Positions 40,037 through 47,656 of a stretch of DNA of 64,000 nucleotides are shown here, one piece after another. The stretch covers positions 62,001-126,000 of the forward strand of contig NZ_JBEPNA010000006.1 in NCBI RefSeq assembly GCF_040546025.1, written 5' to 3'. Numbering within the stretch: the first letter of the stretch is position 1; each line of letters begins with the position of its first letter. Origin of the DNA: Marisediminicola sp040546025 (GTDB lineage: Bacteria > Actinomycetota > Actinomycetes > Actinomycetales > Microbacteriaceae). The position numbers and the translations under genes were made by a program. The notes beneath the pieces are model-generated. The model was not told the origin of the DNA and did no database searches. It saw nothing but the letters and a program-made list of their open reading frames with translations.

Positions 40037-41374
40037 ATGTCGGACACGTTCGACCGGATCATCACGGCAGAGTCTGCGCTCATCGATGGGGTCTTCGTCG
40101 CCGCGTCGCTGGGGATCCGAAACGGCGTCATCGCCGCCATCGGAACTCGCGAACTCCCCGGATCGGGCGAGCGAATCCGCCTCTCCCCCGGCACGGTGCT
40201 GCTGCCGGGACTCGTGGACACCCACGTGCACGTCAACGAGCCCGGCCGCACGGAGTGGGAGGGGTTCGCGAGCGCGACCCGCGCGGCCGCCGCCGGCGGG
40301 GTCACGACGATCATCGACATGCCGCTCAACAGCATCCCGGCGACAGTGGATGTGGCAGCCCTCGACACGAAGCGCGCGATCGCCGCGCGCAAGGCGATCG
40401 TCGACGTCGGCTTCTGGGGCGGCGCGGTGCCGGCGAGTCTGGGCCGGCTGGGCGAGTTGCACGAGCGCGGGGTCTTCGGGTTCAAGTGCTTCCTCGCACC
40501 GTCGGGCGTGGACGAGTTCCCGCACCTCGACGCTGGGCAGCTCGACGACGCCCTCGCCGAGGTCGCCGGGCTCGGCGCTCTGCTGATCGTGCACGCGGAG
40601 GATCCCGGCGTGCTCGACGCGCACGAGAACGCGGGCGGCATCGGCTACAGCGACTTCGTCGCATCCCGGCCGAACGAGGCCGAGCTCGTCGCGATCGACC
40701 GGGTCATCGACGGGGTACGGCGCACCGGCGCCCGCGCCCACATCCTCCACCTCTCCTCCGCCGCCGCCCTCCCCCGCATCGCCGCGGCCAAGGCCGAGGG
40801 GCTGCCGATCACGGTGGAGACCTGCCCGCACTACCTGTGCTTCACGGCAGAGCAGATCCCCGACGGCGCGACGCAGTTCAAGTGCTGCCCGCCGATCCGC
40901 GACGAGCGCAACCGCGATCTGCTCTGGCAGGGGCTGCTCGATGGGGTCATCGACGTCATCGTCTCGGACCACTCGCCGAGCACGCGCGAGCTCAAGCTCG
41001 GCCACGGCGGCGACTTCGGGCTCGCCTGGGGCGGCATCTCGGGGCTCCAGCTCGGGCTGCCGGCCATCTGGACGGAGGCGCGGCGCCGCTGCATCCGCCT
41101 CGAACGCGTGCTCGGCTGGATGTCGCAGGCCCCGGCCGACCTCGTCGGGCTGCCGGCAAAGGGGCGGATCCGGGTCGGCGCCGACGCCGACCTCGTCGCA
41201 TTCGACCCCGACGCCTCATTCACGGTCGACGTGGAGGCGCTGTTCCACCGCAACCGGGTGAGCGCCTACGAGGGCCGCCAGCTGACCGGGGTCGTGCGCG
41301 GCACCTGGTTGCGCGGCGAGAGCGTCGACCTCGCGCCGACCGCCGTTCCGCGGGGAGTACTGCTCGCGCGCTGA
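40037..41374 (+). CDS. allB: Allantoinase
   Basis: A 445-residue amidohydrolase that opens allantoin to allantoate. Metal motif DTHVHVNEPGRTEWEGF near residue 60, carbamylated-Lys region FGFKCFLAPSG near residue 150, later His segments in HAEDPGV and HILHLSSA, and the Asp in VSDHSPST match AllB. The NEPGRxxWEGF form is the allantoinase-specific version, distinguishing it from dihydropyrimidinase and hydantoinase. Divergent from the MTHFR-like gene across 81 nt; uricase follows in the same direction. Confidence 0.93.
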   Translation: MSDTFDRIITAESALIDGVFVAASLGIRNGVIAAIGTRELPGSGERIRLSPGTVLLPGLVDTHVHVNEPGRTEWEGFASATRAAAAGGVTTIIDMPLNSIPATVDVAALDTKRAIAARKAIVDVGFWGGAVPASLGRLGELHERGVFGFKCFLAPSGVDEFPHLDAGQLDDALAEVAGLGALLIVHAEDPGVLDAHENAGGIGYSDFVASRPNEAELVAIDRVIDGVRRTGARAHILHLSSAAALPRIAAAKAEGLPITVETCPHYLCFTAEQIPDGATQFKCCPPIRDERNRDLLWQGLLDGVIDVIVSDHSPSTRELKLGHGGDFGLAWGGISGLQLGLPAIWTEARRRCIRLERVLGWMSQAPADLVGLPAKGRIRVGADADLVAFDPDASFTVDVEALFHRNRVSAYEGRQLTGVVRGTWLRGESVDLAPTAVPRGVLLAR

Positions 41375-41455
41375 TCGCGGCGCGTACGCTGAGCATCCGT
41401 CGACACGACCGAGGTATGAAACACCCCGGTCACATGGCTCTGGAAGAATCACCGC

Positions 41456-42376
41456 ATGGCCATCGTTCTCGGATCACATCAATACGGCAAAGCCGAAAGC
41501 CGCCTCGTGCGCATCTACCGCGACCAGGTGCGGCATGAGATCCGCGACCTCAATGTGAGCACGAGCCTGCGCGGGAGCTTCGCCGAGGCACACCTCTACG
41601 GCGACCAGAGCCAGGTGCTTCCGACCGACACGCAGAAGAACACCGCCTACGCGTTCGCGAAGTCCGCCGGAATCCGCTCGATCGAGGGATTCGGGCTCAC
41701 CCTCGCTCGCCACTTCGTCGACCACACCGCTCCCGCGACAGGGGCCCGCGTCGAGGTCGAGGAGTACGCCTGGCGGCGCGCCGTCGTCAACGGCGCCGAG
41801 CACGACCACACCTGGATCCGCGCCGGCGAGGAGGTGCGCACCGCCGCCGTCACCGTCGAGGGCAAGGGCGAGGAGCAGGTCGCGCACGTGGTCGGCGGAT
41901 TCAAGGACCTCGTGCTGCTCAAGTCGACCGGGTCGGAGTTCCGCGACTTCCTGACCGACGAGTACACGACCCTCGCGGCGACGAGCGACCGCGTGCTCGC
42001 GACCTCCCTCGTCGCCCGCTGGCGCTTCTCCTCGACCGAGCCCGACTGGGAGGCCGTCATCTGGGACGACGTGTACTCCAGCGTCAAGCAGATCATCGTG
42101 ACCCAGTTCGCGACCCTGCAGTCGCTCGCGCTGCAGCAGACCCTGTGGCACATGGGCAAGGCTGTTCTGCAGGAGCATCCGGAGATCGCCGAGATCCAGT
42201 TCTCCGCGCCGAACAAGCACCACTTCGTCGTCGACCTCGCCCCGTTCGGACTGGACAACCCGGGCGAGGTGTTCGTCGCCGCCGACCGGCCATACGGCCT
42301 GATCCAGGCGACGGTCACCCGCGACGACGCCTCGAATGCCGGCGGCGCGTGGGCCCCGGGGGCGGGTCTCGCATGA
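41456..42376 (+). CDS. Urate oxidase (uricase)
   Basis: A 306-residue cofactor-free uricase that converts urate to 5-hydroxyisourate and H2O2. Hallmarks: GSHQYGKAESRLVRI near the N-terminus, the catalytic Thr-Lys region with DTQKNTAYAFAK, and SAPNKHHFVVDLAPFG near the end, the second uricase signature. Length matches the tunnelling-fold family. The stop overlaps the deaminase start (ATGA). It feeds the HIU hydrolase and OHCU decarboxylase encoded convergently just downstream. Confidence 0.95.
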   Translation: MAIVLGSHQYGKAESRLVRIYRDQVRHEIRDLNVSTSLRGSFAEAHLYGDQSQVLPTDTQKNTAYAFAKSAGIRSIEGFGLTLARHFVDHTAPATGARVEVEEYAWRRAVVNGAEHDHTWIRAGEEVRTAAVTVEGKGEEQVAHVVGGFKDLVLLKSTGSEFRDFLTDEYTTLAATSDRVLATSLVARWRFSSTEPDWEAVIWDDVYSSVKQIIVTQFATLQSLALQQTLWHMGKAVLQEHPEIAEIQFSAPNKHHFVVDLAPFGLDNPGEVFVAADRPYGLIQATVTRDDASNAGGAWAPGAGLA

Positions 42377-42849
42377 GCACCCCGACCGACAAGGACTGGC
42401 TCGCCCAGACCATCCAGCTCGCGATCGAGAACGTTGCGGAGGGCGGCGGGCCGTTCGGCGCGCTCATCGTGCGCGACGGCACGCTGCTCGCGACGGGCCA
42501 GAACCGCGTGACGCGCGACCTCGACCCGACCGCGCACGCCGAGGTCATGGCGATCCGCGCGGCCTGCCGAGCTGTCGGGGACTTCTCGCTCGCCGGCGCC
42601 ATCCTGTACACGTCGTGCGAACCGTGTCCGCTGTGCATCTCGGCGTCGCTCTGGGCTCGGGTCGACCGCATTGTCTATGCGGCCGACCGGCACGATGCGG
42701 CCCGCGGCGGCTTCGACGACCTGGAGTTCTACGAGCTGTTCGCCAGGGACCGGTCGACCTGGCCGACCGCGGTCGACGCCGTGCGGCTCGACGACGCGGC
42801 ACGGCCGTTCGATGTGTGGCTGAACGATGCGGAGCGTACCGCGTACTGA
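42373..42849 (+). CDS. guaD: Guanine deaminase, CDA-fold type
   Basis: A 158-residue zinc deaminase of the cytidine-deaminase fold, like Bacillus subtilis GuaD. The zinc site is HAEVMAIRAAC (His, catalytic Glu) and SCEPCPLC (two Cys). The C-terminal segment with FDDLEFYELF resembles the GuaD-specific end, which closes over the active site. Deaminating guanine to xanthine would feed xanthine dehydrogenase. A tRNA adenosine deaminase is less likely given its place between uricase and HIU hydrolase. ATG at 42373 overlaps the uricase stop. Confidence 0.85.
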   Translation: MSTPTDKDWLAQTIQLAIENVAEGGGPFGALIVRDGTLLATGQNRVTRDLDPTAHAEVMAIRAACRAVGDFSLAGAILYTSCEPCPLCISASLWARVDRIVYAADRHDAARGGFDDLEFYELFARDRSTWPTAVDAVRLDDAARPFDVWLNDAERTAY

Positions 42850-42925
42850 GGATGCGCGTGGCCTGTGCGGTCGTGGGGTTCGTAGGTTCTCGGCGTGCCG
42901 CGGATGAGCTTGCGGGCGCAACTCG

Positions 42926-42992
42926 GGAGATTCTGCGACACGCCGAGATCTCGGTCGCCGGAGCTCGGCGTGGCGCAGAATCTCCTGAGTTA
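42926..42992. repeat. 67-bp hairpin element, copy 1
   Basis: A 67-bp sequence whose left part (GGAGATTCTGCGACACGCCG) is the near-perfect reverse complement of its right part, one mismatch in 22 bp. Here the dyad extends outward to 42912-42999 through GCGCAACTCG / TGAGTTACGCGC, with a 16-nt loop at 42948-42963. It lies downstream of the guanine deaminase gene. A base-identical copy is at 43155-43221. Confidence 0.85.
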
Positions 42993-43092
42993 CGCGCGGG
43001 CTCGAGGTGGCCGCCGCAGCAGCGGCAGGTCGCCGCGTACCTGCGGTGACGTACTGATCACCACGACGCATCCGACTCTGCCATCTCCTGCG

Positions 43093-43154
43093 AACCGACT
43101 AACCGACCAACCGACTAACCGACTAACCGACTAACCGACTAACCGACTAACCGA
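43093..43154. repeat. 8-bp tandem repeat AACCGACT (about 7.75 units)
   Basis: Units of AACCGACT start at 43093, 43101, 43109, 43117, 43125, 43133, 43141 and 43149; the second has a T-to-C change and the last is cut to six bases. The array ends exactly where the second 67-bp hairpin begins (43155). It lies in the 402-nt gene-free gap between guanine deaminase and HIU hydrolase. Confidence 0.95.
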
Positions 43155-43221
43155 GGAGATTCTGCGACACGCCGAGATCTCGGTCGCCGGAGCTCGGCGT
43201 GGCGCAGAATCTCCTGAGTTA
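43155..43221. repeat. 67-bp hairpin element, copy 2
   Basis: Base-for-base identical to 42926-42992 over all 67 positions, in the same orientation. The outer left extension of the stem is missing because the tandem repeat abuts it. It ends 31 nt before the HIU hydrolase stop (43252). Identity of two hairpin copies separated by only 162 nt points to recent duplication or gene conversion. Confidence 0.9.
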
Positions 43222-43251
43222 CCGACGAGCGGCCGTCAGCCCGCGCCGCGC

Positions 43252-43584
43252 TCAGCTGCCGCGGTAGCTGCTGAACGCGAACGGGCTCAGCAGCAGGGGC
43301 ACATGGTGATGCGACGCGTCGACGACCGTGAAGACAAGGGTCACCTCGGGGAAGAATCCCGCCTGCCCTGTCGCGGAGGAGTACTTCGCGGTGTCGAAGG
43401 TCAGGCGGTAGTCGCCGGGCTCGAGCGACTCGGCGCCGAGCTGGCCGACACGGCCGTCGGCATCCGTCATGGCCTGGTCGAGGAGGGTCCAGGCGCCGCT
43501 CGCGCGGTGTTCGAGCGTGACCGGCACACCCGCGGCGGGCCGGCCGAGGGCGGTGTCGAGCACGTGGGTGGTGATCTGGCTCAT
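43252..43584 (-). CDS. 5-Hydroxyisourate hydrolase
   Basis: A 110-residue transthyretin-like hydrolase converting 5-hydroxyisourate to OHCU. N-terminal ITTHVLDTALGRPA supplies the first catalytic His, HHHVPLLLSPF the later His, and the protein ends YRGS, the diagnostic C-terminal tetrapeptide. Length is normal. Its ATG overlaps the OHCU decarboxylase stop (ATGA), so the two enzymes acting in sequence are co-translated. It is convergent with uricase and guanine deaminase. Confidence 0.95.
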   Translation of the reverse strand: MSQITTHVLDTALGRPAAGVPVTLEHRASGAWTLLDQAMTDADGRVGQLGAESLEPGDYRLTFDTAKYSSATGQAGFFPEVTLVFTVVDASHHHVPLLLSPFAFSSYRGS

Positions 43585-44081
43585 GACGGCTCCCCTCCGA
43601 ATGTCGGCCCGAAGGTCTTCTCCAGCCGCAGGAGCGCGATCTCGATCAGCTGCGCGCTCACGATGGCGAGCTCGGTCCGATCGTCGAGCAGCAGCCGGCG
43701 CTCGAGCTCGGCGAGGATCTCGGCCCGGCTGCGGCCGGCGGCGCGAATCAGGAAGACCCGGTCGAAGCGCTGCTCGTAGCGCCGGTTGCCGTCGGCGACG
43801 GCCGCGGCGAGCGCGCTATCGCCGGCATCCGCCGAGGCCTGCTCGGCGCGCGAGAACTGTTGCGCGGCGCCCTCGCCGACGGGCTTCTCGCCGATGCGCG
43901 GGTGGTGCCCGAGGGCCTCGTCGATCTCGGACCGTCGCAGCGGCGCCGCGACCCTCGCGGCGTCGAAAAGCGCATCAAGGTTCGCGAACGGGGCGTGGGA
44001 GGCGACCTCGTCGACCCAGCGGCGCACGGCGAGCGCCGCGGTGAGCCCGTCGCGCAGCTCGGCGTCATTGAGTTCGCGCAT
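43581..44081 (-). CDS. OHCU decarboxylase
   Basis: A 166-residue 2-oxo-4-hydroxy-4-carboxy-5-ureidoimidazoline decarboxylase producing (S)-allantoin. The catalytic His is in ALGHHPRIGE near residue 65, followed by the SRAEQASA segment and GNRRYEQRFDRVFLIRAAGRS, the conserved C-terminal signature. ATG at 44081 is chosen because GAGGGGG precedes it; upstream in-frame sequence would overlap the divergent MocA-like promoter. It is the first gene of a two-gene operon with HIU hydrolase. Confidence 0.92.
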   Translation of the reverse strand: MRELNDAELRDGLTAALAVRRWVDEVASHAPFANLDALFDAARVAAPLRRSEIDEALGHHPRIGEKPVGEGAAQQFSRAEQASADAGDSALAAAVADGNRRYEQRFDRVFLIRAAGRSRAEILAELERRLLLDDRTELAIVSAQLIEIALLRLEKTFGPTFGGEPS

Positions 44082-44119
44082 GAATCCCCCTCGCGGCGGC
44101 CCGTCACCGCTCGTGTGGG

Positions 44120-44125
44120 TATAAC
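44120..44125 (+). promoter_or_regulatory. -10-like hexamer TATAAC placing the transcript start at a GTG codon
   Basis: TATAAC at 44120-44125 is followed 7 nt later by the GTG start of the MocA-like gene. There is no Shine-Dalgarno sequence in between, so the mRNA is probably leaderless, which is common in actinobacteria. No clear -35 is visible. Confidence 0.45.
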
Positions 44126-44132
44126 TGTACTG

Positions 44133-44735
44133 GTGACCTCCCCCACCGCCCCGACCCCGCAACCTCCCGCCGGCCTTGTTCTCGCCGCGGGCGCGGGAAC
44201 GCGGATGGGCCAGCCGAAGGCGCTTGTCGTCGATGACCGCGGAGGCTGGCTCGAGCGCGCGACGGTGCTGCTGCTCGATGCCGGATGCGCGCCGGTGATC
44301 GTCGTGCTCGGCGCCGCGGCGGACGAGGCGCGCGCGCTGCTACCCGCCGACCCCCGTGTCTCGGTGGTCGTCGCCGAGCACTGGGAGCGCGGCCTCTCTG
44401 CGTCGCTCGCTGCGGGGCTGCGCGCGGCGGAGCGGACGGATGCGGCGTCCACCGCCGTCACCCTTGTCGACCTCCCGACGCTCGGCCTCGCCGCCGTCGA
44501 GCGGATGCTGCGCCCCGAGCCCCGTGTCGATACGCTGCGCCAGGCGAGGTGGGACGGCCGTCCCGGGCATCCGGTGGTCATCGGCCGGACGCACTGGGCG
44601 GCGCTGCTCGCCGAGCTGTCCGGGGATTCGGGCGCGCGGTCGTATCTGCAGCGCCACGGTGCCGACATGGTCGACTGCTCCGACCTCGGCGACGGGATGG
44701 ACGTGGACGCGCGGCCAGAGCATCCGACCGGCTGA
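44133..44735 (+). CDS. MocA-like nucleotidyltransferase (molybdenum cofactor cytidylyltransferase type)
   Basis: A 200-residue NTP transferase with the GT-A fold: LVLAAGAGTRMGQPKAL is the nucleotide-binding loop, and LVDLPTLG and RPGHPVVIG match the MocA/MobA-like core. MocA adds CMP to molybdopterin for xanthine-dehydrogenase-type enzymes, which fits the Mo enzyme at 24.0-26.8 kb. XdhC, the usual insertion chaperone, is not in the window. GTG 44133 is used, with probable leaderless translation. Divergent from OHCU decarboxylase across 51 nt. Confidence 0.82.
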   Translation: MTSPTAPTPQPPAGLVLAAGAGTRMGQPKALVVDDRGGWLERATVLLLDAGCAPVIVVLGAAADEARALLPADPRVSVVVAEHWERGLSASLAAGLRAAERTDAASTAVTLVDLPTLGLAAVERMLRPEPRVDTLRQARWDGRPGHPVVIGRTHWAALLAELSGDSGARSYLQRHGADMVDCSDLGDGMDVDARPEHPTG

Positions 44736-44762
44736 GCACGCCCGCCGCATCCGTGTCCGACG

Positions 44763-46688
44763 CTATCGCCCCGCGGCGTACCCCTGAGAGCCCCGCGGAT
44801 TTGCGGCGGCGGAGAGGATGCCCGTGGCCGGGTCGCGGGACACGGACGACAGTCGGCCGAGGCTCCAGCCGCCGGCAACGACGATGCGGTGGCCGCGCTG
44901 CTCGAGCTCCGCGATGACGTCGGCGCCGAGGCGGTCCTCGACGACCGACTCTCCCGGCGCCCAGACCCGCGGCCAGAACGACGACGCGAACGAGTTCGTG
45001 TGCATCGCGGGGGCATCGATCGCCTGCTGCGGCGAGTAGCCGCCGACGATCGTGCGCAGCAGGTAGAGGAGCTGCCACTGGTCCTGCTGGTCGCCGCCGG
45101 GCGAGCCGAGGGCGGAGACCGGCTCTCCGTCGATCAGCACGAGGGTCGGGGTGAGCGTGGTGCGCGGGCGGCGTCCCGGCGTCAGGGTCGACGGCGAGCC
45201 GGGTTCGAGCCAGGTCATCTGCAGGCGGGATCCGAGGCAGAACCCCAGCTCGGGGATCGTCGGGGAGGACTGCAGCCAGCCCCCTGACGGCGTCGCGGAG
45301 ACCATGTTGCCCGCGCGGTCGACGACGTCGATGTGGCAGGTGTCGCCGCGGGTCTGCCCCGTGCGGGCGACGGTCGGTTCGCCGACGCCCGCGGCGACGT
45401 GTCCGGCCATCGCGTTCGGCGGGGTGTACTCGGTGCGCAACGGCGGCGACGCGGGCTCGTGGCCGGCGAGAGCTCCAGGCCGCACCTCGTGCGACGCGCG
45501 CTCCGTGATGAGGGCACGGCGCTCGTCCGCGTAGTCGGCCGAGAGCAGGCGGTCGAGCGGCACGTCGGCGTCGCCGTAGAAGGCCTCGCGGTCGGCCATC
45601 ACGAGCTTGATCGTCTCGAGGATCGTGTGCGCGCCGAGCGCGGTGGACGGATCGAGGTGATCGTCGTCGAAGCCGTCGAGGATCATGAGTGCCTGCAGCA
45701 GGGCGGGCCCCTGCCCCCAGGCGCCGGTCTTGGCGATCTCGTGCCCGCGGAACGTGACGGTCGTCGCGGGCTCGTAGCCGGCACGGAAGCCGGCGAGGTC
45801 GTCGGCGGCGATGACCCCGGCGTGGTCGGTGCCCGACGAGTGCCTGTGCGGCTCGCGGATGAACTCGACGATCTCCCGCGCGACGAAGCCCTCGGACCAG
45901 GCGACCCGTGCCGCGTCGATGCGGTGCTCCCGGGTGGGGGCGGTGCCGGCACTCGCGCTCGTCGCGCCCTCCTCGCTGGCCGCCACGATACCGGCACCGT
46001 CCTCGCTCGCGGTGAGGATCCGGTCGAGGGTGCGCGCCCAGGCCTCATTCGTGATCAGTTCGCCGGGCACGGGAGCCCGGCCCTGCGGCATCCACCTGTC
46101 CGCGGACGACGGCCAGTGCTCGGCGAACAGGTCGGCGACGGAGGAGATCGTGGCGCACACGTTCGCGAGCACCGGATGCCCGTTGCGGGCGTAGTCGATC
46201 GCGAAGGCGAGCACGGGCCCGAGCTCCCAGGTGCCGTGGTCGCGCAGCAGCAGGAGCCAGGCGTCGACCGCTCCGGGAATCGCCGCCGCGAGCGCTCCCG
46301 AGCCGGGCACCAGTTCGAGCCCCTCGGCGAGGTAGTGCGCGGTTGTTGCGGCGGCCGGGGCTGGCCCCTGGCCGACGAGCACGATCGGCTGGCCGGGGTT
46401 CTCCGCGGTCGCGAACACCCCGGTCATGTCGCCGCCCGGACCGTTGAGGTGCGGCTCGACGACGTGCAGCACGAAGGCCCCCGCGACGGCGGCGTCGAAG
46501 GCGTTGCCGCCGCGCTCGAGCACCGCCTGCGCGGTCGCTGTCGCGAGCCAGTGGGTCGATGCCGTCATGCCGAAGGTGCCGGTGAGGTCGGGGCGGGTCG
46601 TGAATGGGTCAGGTGCGGTGTAGCTCACGGAGTCACTTTCGGCGGGGACGGATGCTGCAGAAGCAGTCTTCCCATCATGCGCGCCCAC
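44763..46688 (-). CDS. Gamma-glutamyltransferase-fold Ntn hydrolase, HpxW-like (possible oxamate amidohydrolase)
   Basis: A 641-residue GGT-family proenzyme without an obvious signal peptide. Self-cleavage is expected before Thr450 in RTGQTRGDTCHIDVVD, the small-subunit nucleophile; GNGGG-type features appear as LNGPGGDMTGVF near residue 82 and LGSPGGDQQDQWQ near 530. In Klebsiella the GGT-fold enzyme HpxW is oxamate amidohydrolase at the end of urate degradation. The purine cluster and the HpxZ-HpxY-like fusion at 50.4 kb support that role over glutathione metabolism. The start is uncertain: the earliest GTG is given, and a GTG about 20 codons later is possible. Confidence 0.8.
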   Translation of the reverse strand: MGAHDGKTASAASVPAESDSVSYTAPDPFTTRPDLTGTFGMTASTHWLATATAQAVLERGGNAFDAAVAGAFVLHVVEPHLNGPGGDMTGVFATAENPGQPIVLVGQGPAPAAATTAHYLAEGLELVPGSGALAAAIPGAVDAWLLLLRDHGTWELGPVLAFAIDYARNGHPVLANVCATISSVADLFAEHWPSSADRWMPQGRAPVPGELITNEAWARTLDRILTASEDGAGIVAASEEGATSASAGTAPTREHRIDAARVAWSEGFVAREIVEFIREPHRHSSGTDHAGVIAADDLAGFRAGYEPATTVTFRGHEIAKTGAWGQGPALLQALMILDGFDDDHLDPSTALGAHTILETIKLVMADREAFYGDADVPLDRLLSADYADERRALITERASHEVRPGALAGHEPASPPLRTEYTPPNAMAGHVAAGVGEPTVARTGQTRGDTCHIDVVDRAGNMVSATPSGGWLQSSPTIPELGFCLGSRLQMTWLEPGSPSTLTPGRRPRTTLTPTLVLIDGEPVSALGSPGGDQQDQWQLLYLLRTIVGGYSPQQAIDAPAMHTNSFASSFWPRVWAPGESVVEDRLGADVIAELEQRGHRIVVAGGWSLGRLSSVSRDPATGILSAAANPRGSQGYAAGR

Positions 46689-46718
46689 CGGCTCGCATCC
46701 GCAATCGGCGCCCCGTCT

Positions 46719-46780
46719 CGCGAGGTGCCCAGTTGTGTCCCCTCCGCACCCAGAGAAGCAGCCAATTCAGGCAACTCGCG
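46719..46780. repeat. 62-bp dyad element, copy 3
   Basis: Third copy of the 62-bp element, with ends CGCGAGGTGCCC and GGCAACTCGCG, aligning ungapped to the copy at 15386-15447 through GCCCAGTTGTGTCCCCTCC. It lies between the rpiR-type regulator stop and the start of the GGT-like gene, both on the minus strand, so here it is not between convergent genes. Confidence 0.65.
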
Positions 46781-46837
46781 TCGTCGGGCATCCGCGGCAT
46801 CACGCATCCGCCCGGGAACGCGTCCGGCGACCACCGG

Positions 46838-47656
46838 TCAGGGCGCTTCGATCTCCGCGAGCGCTGCGTAGCTGGCGCCGATGCGAGCGACCCGCTCCCG
46901 GCCAGCGCGACCGGTGCGGGCGAGCACGGCCGCCGCGAGCAGGCTCACGACGCTCATGGCCGTGGCATAGCTGTCGAAAGGCAGGCCCGTGTCGAGCGGA
47001 CACTCGATGAAGTGGGCGGATGCCGCGTGCCGGCGCGCTCCCGCATCGCCGAGCAGCACGAGGGACGCGCCGCTCTCCCGCACGCCCTCCGCGACGCGGG
47101 TGAACGACTCCGGCCGTCGGCGGAAGCCCACGAGCACGACGGCGTCGTCGCGGCCGAGGCTCGCGAGCTCCTCGCCGAGCGACTGGCCCGGCTGCGGGGC
47201 GAGCGCGACGCCGGGCCTGGCCTGCGCGAGCTGCTGACGCAAGTGCAGCGCCACCGGATAGCTGTTGCGGAATCCGACGATCAGCACAGAACGGGCATCG
47301 GCGAGGAGCCGGGCGGGCTCGGTCAGGTCGAGGGATCCGAGCGTTGCTGTGAGGTTCGCAAGCTCCCGCTCCAGATGGCCGGATGCCGACCCGCCGGCGA
47401 TCGGCGCCCCGGCGCCGCGGGTGGCGCGCACCTGCTCGCGCACCGCGCCCGCGTTCTCGAAGCCGAGCCGACGGAAGAGCCGCGACACGGTCGCCTTCGA
47501 GACACCGCTGTGGGCCGCGAGCTCGGTGGCCGTGTAGACGGCGAGGTCGCCGAGGTTGGCGAGGATAAAGTCAGCCGCACGCTTCTCCTGCGGGGTGAGG
47601 TCGGCGTAGCTCGCGTCGATCCGCTCCCCGATGCCAGGCGCCAGAGCGCTGCTCAC
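46838..47656 (-). CDS. MurR/RpiR-family transcriptional regulator
   Basis: A 272-residue regulator: an N-terminal winged HTH (about 20-75, with TATELAAHSGVSKATVSRLFRRLGF) and a C-terminal SIS domain (about 115-245, VLIVGFRNSYPVALHLRQQ). SIS domains bind phosphosugars or, in several purine-catabolism operons, other anions. It overlaps the allantoate amidohydrolase stop (ATGA) and so belongs to that operon, making it a likely local regulator of the allantoate-ureidoglycine genes. Its operator is not proven; paired TGTTTCAG repeats at 50254-50291 are candidates. Confidence 0.88.
   Translation of the reverse strand: MSSALAPGIGERIDASYADLTPQEKRAADFILANLGDLAVYTATELAAHSGVSKATVSRLFRRLGFENAGAVREQVRATRGAGAPIAGGSASGHLERELANLTATLGSLDLTEPARLLADARSVLIVGFRNSYPVALHLRQQLAQARPGVALAPQPGQSLGEELASLGRDDAVVLVGFRRRPESFTRVAEGVRESGASLVLLGDAGARRHAASAHFIECPLDTGLPFDSYATAMSVVSLLAAAVLARTGRAGRERVARIGASYAALAEIEAP

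Noticed and set aside
44107..44132. Longer N-terminus for the MocA-like protein
   Set aside because: The nucleotide-binding loop starts soon after GTG 44133, the -10-like element occupies the upstream stretch, and extension would run into the divergent uraD-type gene.
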